Positions 1 through 5,264 of a DNA stretch of 7,070 bases are shown in pieces. The stretch covers positions 1 through 7,070 of the forward strand of contig JBDGZZ010000210.1 of assembly GCA_039588335.1 (NCBI GenBank). The letters are read 5' to 3'. This DNA is from G020351775 sp039588335 (GTDB lineage Bacteria > Gemmatimonadota > Gemmatimonadetes > Gemmatimonadales > GWC2-71-9). Under the pieces are notes generated by a model. It was not told where the DNA came from. It was given only the letters and a program-made list of their open reading frames with translations, and searched no databases. How positions within the stretch are numbered: the first letter of the stretch is position 1; each line of letters opens with the position of its first letter. A program made the position numbers and the translations under genes.

Positions 1-192
1 ATCATCGGGGGTGCCATTGTCCCTCTGATCGTCGGTGGCCTCGGAGATATCTTTGGCTTGCGCAACGGAATGCTGTTCCTCTATTTGACCATGGGCTACA
101 TCCTGAGCATCGGTTTCTGGGCCAAGCCGCTGATCAAGAACGTGACGATCCAAATGCGAAAGAAGGAAGCCGTTTGGAGTGTGGACGAATAG
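1..192 (+). CDS. Sugar MFS permease, FucP-like (3' end only)
   Basis: This is the last 63 codons of a gene that begins before the window, read in frame 1 to a TAG stop at 190-192. The peptide has a Gly-rich turn (GGAIVPLIVGGLGD) followed by a basic turn (IFGLRNG) and then a strongly hydrophobic stretch (MLFLYLTMGYILSIGFW), ending in a charged cytoplasmic tail rich in Lys, Arg and Glu. This looks like the last two transmembrane helices of a 12-helix major facilitator. The GGAIVPL and GD.FG.R pattern is typical of the FHS/FucP branch, inner-membrane proton symporters for L-fucose, glucose, galactose or related sugars. The kinase gene that overlaps its 3' end supports a sugar substrate. Only the C-terminus is visible, so the subfamily and the sugar remain inferred. 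Confidence 0.8.
   Translation: MIGGAIVPLIVGGLGDIFGLRNGMLFLYLTMGYILSIGFWAKPLIKNVTIQMRKKEAVWSVDE
163..169 (+). promoter_or_regulatory. Ribosome binding site for the ROK kinase
   Basis: AAGGAAG lies 9 bases before the GTG at 179 and inside the end of the upstream permease gene. It favours GTG 179 over the in-frame GTG at 197, which has no comparable purine run at the right distance. The position implies translational coupling of the two genes. Confidence 0.5.
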
Positions 193-1054
193 AGCCGTGT
201 TAAGAAACATCATTGGAGTCGATCTAGGAGGAACCAACGCCCGCGCCGGCCTGGTGCGTGATCAGCAGATTGGCGAGGTGTCAACAGTACAGATCAATTC
301 AGACGGGTCGGTCGAAGAAGTCGTGGATCAGCTGTGCGGCCTCATCGACCGAACCAAGCCGCGGGATGTTGATGGAATTGGGATTGGCGTTCCCAGTGTG
401 GTCGATCTACAGAAGGGTATCGTGTACGACGTGCAGAACATCCCTTCCTGGAAGGAAGTACCAATCAAATCCATACTGGAGGAGCGGTACTCAATTCCCG
501 TCCTGGTCAACAATGATGCCAACTGTTTTGCGTTGGGTGAAAAGCACTTTGGCAAAGGTGTAGGACATCAATCAATGATTGGACTCATTCTGGGAACGGG
601 CTTTGCCGGAGGCATCATCGTCGATGGGAAGTTATATCCCGGAATGACCTGTGGGGCGGGCGAGTTCGGCATGATTCCGTATCTGGACAGCATTTACGAG
701 CATTATTGTGCCGGACAGTTCTTCACTCGTAACGTAGGGCAAACAGGAGCAGAAGTTTTTCACAGGGCGGCGGACGGTGACCGGGAGGCTGTGGAGATAT
801 TCACTCAGTTCGGTCATCACCTGGGTCAGGGCATCAAGATGATACTCTATGCGTACGACCCGGAGATGATCATTCTGGGTGGATCCGTTCGCAAGGCGTT
901 TCGGTTTTTCGAGGATGCGATGTGGGAGTCGATCGGCTCCTTTGCCTTTTCGCCTGCCATCAAATCGTTGAAGATCGAAGTCTCAGAACTCGAGCACGCC
1001 GCACTATTGGGTGCCGCGGCGCTTCATTACGATGCTGAGTTGGCCGTGAGTTGA
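179..1054 (+). CDS. ROK-family sugar kinase (glucokinase-like), zinc signature absent
   Basis: A 291-residue ROK (repressor/ORF/kinase) protein, cytoplasmic, expected to phosphorylate a hexose or similar sugar with ATP. The N-terminal phosphate-binding motif is VDLGGTNARAGLV (residues 14-26). A GIGVP motif lies at 68-72, and NNDAN at 111-115 contains the likely catalytic Asp113. The second ATP motif is LGTGFAGG at 138-145, GAGE at 159-162 carries the sugar-contacting Glu, and ILGGS follows near residue 245. Length fits a stand-alone kinase; there is no N-terminal winged helix, so it is not a NagC/Mlc-type repressor. The usual ROK zinc site (His after GAGE.G and the CXCGXXGCXE motif) is missing: Met165 stands where the His would be and only Cys177 remains. 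The start is a GTG that overlaps the upstream sugar permease by 14 bases, so the two are probably co-transcribed and the kinase likely acts on the imported sugar. The in-frame GTG at 197 is an alternative start. Confidence 0.85.
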   Translation: MWTNRAVLRNIIGVDLGGTNARAGLVRDQQIGEVSTVQINSDGSVEEVVDQLCGLIDRTKPRDVDGIGIGVPSVVDLQKGIVYDVQNIPSWKEVPIKSILEERYSIPVLVNNDANCFALGEKHFGKGVGHQSMIGLILGTGFAGGIIVDGKLYPGMTCGAGEFGMIPYLDSIYEHYCAGQFFTRNVGQTGAEVFHRAADGDREAVEIFTQFGHHLGQGIKMILYAYDPEMIILGGSVRKAFRFFEDAMWESIGSFAFSPAIKSLKIEVSELEHAALLGAAALHYDAELAVS

Positions 1055-1068
1055 GTCGGGGCTAGATC

Positions 1069-2175
1069 TTAGAATCTCGCGTCTCCCTGCCCATACACCC
1101 GCCTACATTTGAGCAGAATCTCGCGCCGAGTCCTCCTTGAGTCACTGATGATTTCGTAGAACTCATCGAAGTACTCGATCGTGTGGTCCAGTCGGCTCTC
1201 CTCCAAGCCTTCCTGCCCGCGCCAAAGCTCGTAGATCGCTTCCCTCTGGTCGTTGAAGAGGCTGAAAACACCCACGAACTCCTCGGGCGGCCGGCAGATC
1301 CCCCAGTACCGCCGGTCCCGTACATGATGAACCCCAACTTGTGGATCCGGTATCGCATACGGCGCGGAGATCACGCCGGACCAGTCGAAGTCGTAGGGCA
1401 CCGGAATCACGGGGCCCGCCATCGTCCCGATGAGCTTGGCATTGTGACAGCAGGGCCCGCCGTCCGAGGCCTGTGTCGAACTCCAATCCGTATTGCCGAT
1501 CAGGAATTGAAAGACCTCGAACATGAGGAGACTAGAAGGTTCCTGCTGATCAGGAGGAACGTGAGGGACCTCCAGCACTTCCCAGCCGTGTCGCGCGGCC
1601 AGCATGTCGAACGGCTCGAGGATGAACATGTACTTGGTCAGCGAGTCACGTTTTCCGTCGGTATCGATATAGGTCGCGCGAGCGAGCCGCACGCGGACAC
1701 TCCTGTCCGTCAGCTGATTGAACGTGCGATAGATCAGATACTCCTCTAGCGTGAACTGCTCGTATTCGGGCTTATTGTCCTGGCAGTGGGCCACGATGGA
1801 GACCCGGTTCTGGCCGGCAAACACCGTGTTCTCAACCTGCCGGCGGCGGAAATTGATGTGGAGATTGGGGAAGCCACAGGTTCTCTTACGCAACCGAAAA
1901 AAGCCGCGGGTCCTGGCCCGCATGTCCAGAACCACCGAATCCCCTCCGTCGTCGACGTACGAAAGCGTCCCGGGTTGGTACTCACTGTCCTGGTCCCGGT
2001 CCTTGAATATCGTCGTGAGCGGGGCCTCGATCCTCAACTCTAGTACGTCGTGTGACGCGAACAGCGGGGCCGCTTGCGCGATTCGCCGGAGCGAATCAGC
2101 CGAGACATCATCCTGCGCCTCGAGCCCAGATGCGGCCAACAGCGCGCCCGCCATTACGGTACTCAAGCGCTTCAT
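1069..2175 (-). CDS. Exported protein of unknown function with CotH-like kinase motifs
   Basis: 368 residues from ATG 2175, which is preceded by a very strong ribosome binding site. Residues 1-20 form a signal peptide (basic MKR, a hydrophobic Ala/Leu core, then LEA before Gln21), so the product is probably periplasmic or exported. I know no named function. Three short motifs stand out: GNTDWS at 227-232, CCHNAKLI at 242-249 and PVPYDFDWSG at 258-267. Upstream of these, KYMFILEPFDMLAAR at 181-195 resembles the strand that precedes the hinge in CotH-type atypical kinases, where a conserved N..D, HN.YLY and PWD.D set binds ATP and metal. A kinase-like fold is therefore an inference from motif spacing, not a firm assignment. 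Six cysteines (100, 131, 242, 243, 294, 357) could form disulfides in the periplasm. The gene lies 41 bases downstream of the Gfo/Idh/MocA gene on the same strand and ends 14 bases from the converging ROK gene. Confidence 0.75.
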   Translation of the reverse strand: MKRLSTVMAGALLAASGLEAQDDVSADSLRRIAQAAPLFASHDVLELRIEAPLTTIFKDRDQDSEYQPGTLSYVDDGGDSVVLDMRARTRGFFRLRKRTCGFPNLHINFRRRQVENTVFAGQNRVSIVAHCQDNKPEYEQFTLEEYLIYRTFNQLTDRSVRVRLARATYIDTDGKRDSLTKYMFILEPFDMLAARHGWEVLEVPHVPPDQQEPSSLLMFEVFQFLIGNTDWSSTQASDGGPCCHNAKLIGTMAGPVIPVPYDFDWSGVISAPYAIPDPQVGVHHVRDRRYWGICRPPEEFVGVFSLFNDQREAIYELWRGQEGLEESRLDHTIEYFDEFYEIISDSRRTRREILLKCRRVYGQGDARF

Positions 2176-2178
2176 GTT

Positions 2179-2186
2179 TCCTCCTC
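2179..2186 (-). promoter_or_regulatory. Strong Shine-Dalgarno deciding the start at 2175
   Basis: On the - strand GAGGAGGA sits a few bases before ATG 2175, and the signal peptide begins right at that ATG. The reading frame is open further upstream to a TTG at 2220, but that start would add 15 non-hydrophobic residues ahead of the signal peptide and would overlap the upstream stop, so ATG 2175 is preferred. Confidence 0.75.
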
Positions 2187-2216
2187 GGCACATCAGCGAG
2201 TTCAGCCGGTATCGGC

Positions 2217-3179
2217 TCAACTAGTGGCTGCAGCCGTTACCCGGTCGAGCACGCGAGCGTTCAGTAGTCCTTCATTCGATTGCAGCAACGGTGATGTTCC
2301 GCTCAGGATCGCCGTGCAGAGGTCTTCGATCTCCATCCGGAATGTGTTCACCGGCTCGAATTCAATTACATCGTCCGTCTCGCCAACTCGGACTGTGAGA
2401 CGCGGCCGACGCATCCACGTGACGAACGGCTCGCTGAGATCGATCACACCGTCAGTTCCGATGAGCACTGCCCGCTGATAGAGACCGCCTTCAAACCCGC
2501 ATGAGAGAGCGGCATGTTTGCCGGAGTCGTATTCCAGGACTGCATGGAAGGCCATATCAACCCCATACACGTCGTGGATCTTTGCCCACGCACGCACGTC
2601 TCCAGGAGAATCTCCCAGCAGCAGCCTGGCGAAGTTCACGCAGTAGCAACCAACATCGAGCAGGGCTCCCCCACCCCATTCCGGATGCATTCGAACGTCG
2701 TCCATTTGCGTCAGGTGAACACTGAATGAGGCCTCCACCCCCGTCAGCTCGCCGATTAAGCCTTTCTTTAGCAGCTCCTGCGCCTTTCCGATCTGGGGGT
2801 GGTGTCGATACATGAACGCTTCCACCAGGTGGCCCTCTGTCGCGTCGGCAGCCGCTACCATCTCTTCGCACTCTGCGGCCGTGCAGCCAAGAGGCTTCTC
2901 ACAGAGGACGTGCTTCCCGCACCTGAGAGCCTCGATCACCAACTCCTTGTGAAGTCCGTTATGCGTGCCGATGTAAACCGCGTCAACATCCGGATCTCTG
3001 AGAAGCGTCGAGTAGGAGTCGTAGGCCCGTTGCGGATTGAGGGCCTCCGCCCGGCGTATGTCCCTGCTGGCTGCCGCCTGGAGCACCGCATGCTCCGTGC
3101 TCAGCAGTGCCGGCGCGAACTGCTCTCGGGTTATTCGGCCCACTCCGACGATGCCGAATCGTACTTGGCTTGAATTCAT
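2217..3179 (-). CDS. Gfo/Idh/MocA-family NAD(P)-dependent oxidoreductase
   Basis: A 320-residue cytoplasmic dehydrogenase of the Gfo/Idh/MocA family, close to the usual length. The N-terminal Rossmann fold carries FGIVGVGRI (8-16). The family motif EKP is at 94-96, with Lys95 the likely catalytic or cofactor-contacting residue. The C-terminal substrate domain has GGGALLDVGCYCVN (169-182), in which Tyr179 is placed like the catalytic Tyr of dimeric dihydrodiol dehydrogenase and bacterial D-xylose/1,5-anhydrofructose-type enzymes. The family oxidises or reduces sugars, inositols and related polyols with NAD(H) or NADP(H); the exact substrate cannot be told. The start ATG is preceded by GAGG about 8 bases away. 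It is the first gene of a likely two-gene unit with the exported protein at 1069-2175 (41-base gap). It lies close to, but on the opposite strand from, a sugar permease and kinase, which fits sugar metabolism. Confidence 0.85.
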   Translation of the reverse strand: MNSSQVRFGIVGVGRITREQFAPALLSTEHAVLQAAASRDIRRAEALNPQRAYDSYSTLLRDPDVDAVYIGTHNGLHKELVIEALRCGKHVLCEKPLGCTAAECEEMVAAADATEGHLVEAFMYRHHPQIGKAQELLKKGLIGELTGVEASFSVHLTQMDDVRMHPEWGGGALLDVGCYCVNFARLLLGDSPGDVRAWAKIHDVYGVDMAFHAVLEYDSGKHAALSCGFEGGLYQRAVLIGTDGVIDLSEPFVTWMRRPRLTVRVGETDDVIEFEPVNTFRMEIEDLCTAILSGTSPLLQSNEGLLNARVLDRVTAAATS

Positions 3180-3461
3180 GAGGCGGCCTCAGACTCCGTT
3201 CACGACACTGGGCGGCGTCAATCTAACGCGAGCGGGCATCTTTCCCTTCAAGCGCGAGCAACAAGTGCACACACGAAGACGAGACACATCACTCACCGAA
3301 CTCGAGCGAGCCACTCCTCGAAATCGTTGTGTTCCTCCACAAAAGAACTTCCAAAGACGTACGTGACTAGACCGAGCATCATGGAGCGCCGGTTCACGCG
3401 GCCAGAACGAGGGCTCCGGGCAGCAACCCTCCGCTTTGCACTGCCTCACGGATCGGTCGCG
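3180..3461. other. Intergenic region between two - strand transcription units
   Basis: A 282-base stretch upstream of the Gfo/Idh/MocA gene and downstream of the flavoprotein gene. It should hold the promoter of the former and any terminator of the latter, but I found neither a convincing -35/-10 pair nor a stable GC hairpin followed by a T run. Small elements seen are an 8-base palindrome ACGTACGT (3357-3364) and a weak 5-bp hairpin TTGTG/CACAA (3327-3342). The only possible gene is the 29-codon ORF listed at 3293-3382. Confidence 0.4.
3293..3382 (-). CDS. Possible 29-residue small protein or gene remnant
   Basis: An ORF with tandem ATG codons at 3382 and 3379, ending in TGA at 3293-3295. 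The product begins MMLGLVTYVFGSSF and ends VEEHNDFEEWLARVR: a short hydrophobic start followed by an acidic, aromatic, helix-like tail. It reads like protein rather than random sequence, and its frame stays open for 20 more codons upstream of the ATG, though that part is Arg/Ser-rich and less protein-like. There is no clear ribosome binding site before ATG 3382. It could be a genuine small protein, the preserved C-terminus of a decayed gene, or chance. It sits between the flavoprotein and oxidoreductase genes, on their strand. I do not recognise a family. Confidence 0.22.
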   Translation of the reverse strand: MMLGLVTYVFGSSFVEEHNDFEEWLARVR

Positions 3462-5201
3462 TCAGGTATCGCGCAGGTACTCGTGCACGTACATCACCGC
3501 CATCGACCCTTCCCCGACGGCCGATGCCACGCGCTTGATCGAGCCGGCCCGAACATCGCCGGCCACGAAAACGCCGGGCACGCTCGTTTCCAGCATGCCG
3601 GGGGTGCGCAGCGCCAGGGCATTCTTCGAGATCCTCCAGCTCACCCGCCCCGACGGGCGTCGCATCGCGACCGTCGCACGGCGGTGTGGTCCGGACCCAC
3701 GGGCGGTGGTTGGAGCCGGCACGATCGCGTCTGCACCGGACAACACGAACCCGTTCTCATCCCGGGCGATGACCTCACCGAGCCAATCAGTGCGCGGCTC
3801 CGCCCCGATGAAGATGAAGAGCGCGGCGGCTTCCACAGTCTCCGATCGCTGCCCCCCCTCACGGGCCACCACGAGCTGCGTGAGACGGTCGTTCCCAATG
3901 GCCTGCTGAACCTCGCTCTTTGTCCAGACTCTAATGTTCGCGGTTCCCTGTATCTGGTCGATGAGATACTGCGACGTGCTCTCCGCCAGCGACGGACCAC
4001 GCACAAGCATCGTGACGGTTTTCGCAAACCGCGCAAAATACATTGCGGCCTGGCCGGCCGAGTTGGCTCCGCCAACAACGTAGATCTCCTGGTCTCGTAT
4101 GGATTCACCTTCGCCCAGGGCTGCCCCATAATAGACTCCCGCACCGGTCAAAGCTGAAATGCCGCCGGCCTGCATCTTCCGATAGGACACACCGGTTGCG
4201 ATGAGCACTGCTCGGCTGTTCAAGGTCGTTCCGTCTTCCAGACTGATCACGCTGGTCGGCCCGTCGACATCCAACCCCACGACCCGCCGGGTGGTCAGGA
4301 TCTCCACGCCAAAGCGCCGCGCCTGTGATACGGCGCGCCGTGCCAGCTCACCCCCAGATATGCCGGTAGGGAACCCCAGGTAGTTCTCGATACGCGAGCT
4401 CGTTCCCGCCTGCCCACCGGGCGCCTCCTGCTCCACTACGAGCGTACGAAGCCCCTCGGACGCCCCGTAGACGGCCGCCGCGAGACCGGCCGGTCCCGCC
4501 CCGACCACGAGCAAATCGTAGAGCGGCTGATCCGCGACGGTCTGGATGCCGATCCGGTCCGCGATCGCACGGTTCGTCGGATTGGCCAGGTGCTTCCCGT
4601 CGGTGAAGAACAGCATTGGCAACTCCGGCTCCTGATCCTGCACCATGTCCAGCAGATCACTTGCCTCAGCGTTCGACTCGATGTCCATCCACAAATAGGG
4701 GACGTTGTTTCTCGCCAGGAAGTCCTTTACGCGATGTGAGTCCGGCGTCCACGGGTGGCCGACCACCCTGATTCCGTCGAAGCCGGGCTGGTGGACCGTC
4801 TGCCAATCATCGAGCAGGTCCGTAAGCACGGGATAGAGCTTCTCCTCGGGTGGATCCCACGGTTTGAGGAGGTAGTGGTCCAGCTGCACCTGGTTGATGG
4901 CCTCGATGGCAGCTTCGGTGTCGGCGTAGGCCGTGAGCAGTACTCGCCGGGCGTCGGGGTAAATGGAGCTCGCCCGCTCCAGGAACTCGAGCCCGGACAT
5001 GTTCGGCATACGTTGATCCACCAGAAACAGTGCCGGCACCTGGCCGCGGCGCTTCCATTCGGCGAGCAGTTCGAGGGCCGCACGGCCCGACTCGGCCCGG
5101 GCGATGCGGTACTCCGTTCCATACTTGGTTCGCAGATCCCGCTCTACTGCGCGCAGCACGTGGGGGTCGTCATCAAGCGTCAGGATGATGGGCTTCGACA
5201 C
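3462..5201 (-). CDS. Response regulator receiver fused to a cysteine-free thioredoxin-reductase-like flavoprotein
   Basis: A 579-residue cytoplasmic fusion starting at GTG 5201. Residues 4-125 are a CheY-like receiver with all key positions: acidic DDD 10-12, phosphoacceptor Asp62 in LVDQRMPNMSG, Thr90 and Lys113. Residues about 143-222 look like a thioredoxin/glutaredoxin fold but carry HPWTPDSH where a redox CXXC would be. From 228 on is the two-dinucleotide-binding flavoprotein: FAD motif VVGAGPAGLAAA (232-243), GGQAG and IENYLGF (262-277), ATG at 335-337, NAD(P)H motif VVGGANSAGQAA (375-386), and the C-terminal FAD motif PGVFVAGDVR (542-551) followed by KRVASAVGEGSMAV. No cysteine occurs anywhere, so the classical dithiol of thioredoxin reductase is absent. 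An Arg/Pro/Ser-rich stretch at about 491-531 looks longer than the linker usual at this point. The class is often labelled as a fused response regulator/thioredoxin-disulfide reductase; the true electron acceptor is unknown. It follows its likely partner kinase gene by 63 bases on the same strand. Confidence 0.9.
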   Translation of the reverse strand: MSKPIILTLDDDPHVLRAVERDLRTKYGTEYRIARAESGRAALELLAEWKRRGQVPALFLVDQRMPNMSGLEFLERASSIYPDARRVLLTAYADTEAAIEAINQVQLDHYLLKPWDPPEEKLYPVLTDLLDDWQTVHQPGFDGIRVVGHPWTPDSHRVKDFLARNNVPYLWMDIESNAEASDLLDMVQDQEPELPMLFFTDGKHLANPTNRAIADRIGIQTVADQPLYDLLVVGAGPAGLAAAVYGASEGLRTLVVEQEAPGGQAGTSSRIENYLGFPTGISGGELARRAVSQARRFGVEILTTRRVVGLDVDGPTSVISLEDGTTLNSRAVLIATGVSYRKMQAGGISALTGAGVYYGAALGEGESIRDQEIYVVGGANSAGQAAMYFARFAKTVTMLVRGPSLAESTSQYLIDQIQGTANIRVWTKSEVQQAIGNDRLTQLVVAREGGQRSETVEAAALFIFIGAEPRTDWLGEVIARDENGFVLSGADAIVPAPTTARGSGPHRRATVAMRRPSGRVSWRISKNALALRTPGMLETSVPGVFVAGDVRAGSIKRVASAVGEGSMAVMYVHEYLRDT

Positions 5202-5264
5202 GTATGATCCCGCTTGAGGTTGTTGGCGACACTTGGATGAGGCGCAAAGAGAATCACGGCCAGC

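Noticed and set aside
1055..1068. Bidirectional terminator between the converging genes
   Set aside because: The 14-base gap has no inverted repeat or T run; any terminator must lie inside coding sequence or be factor-dependent.
1183..1749. A 188-codon + strand ORF opposite the exported protein gene
   Set aside because: It is antisense to a gene with a signal peptide and strong ribosome binding site, and has low-complexity Arg-rich content.
2176..2220. Longer exported protein starting at TTG 2220
   Set aside because: It would put 15 residues ahead of the signal peptide and ignore the strong GAGGAGGA site next to ATG 2175.
3327..4157. A 276-codon + strand ORF opposite the flavoprotein gene
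   Set aside because: The translation is Arg/His/Pro-rich with no recognisable motif and lies antisense to strongly conserved FAD/NAD(P) motifs; it is a product of GC-rich third positions.
4755..5207. A 150-codon + strand ORF opposite the receiver domain
   Set aside because: It is the mirror of the conserved receiver coding sequence and has no ribosome binding site or domain of its own.
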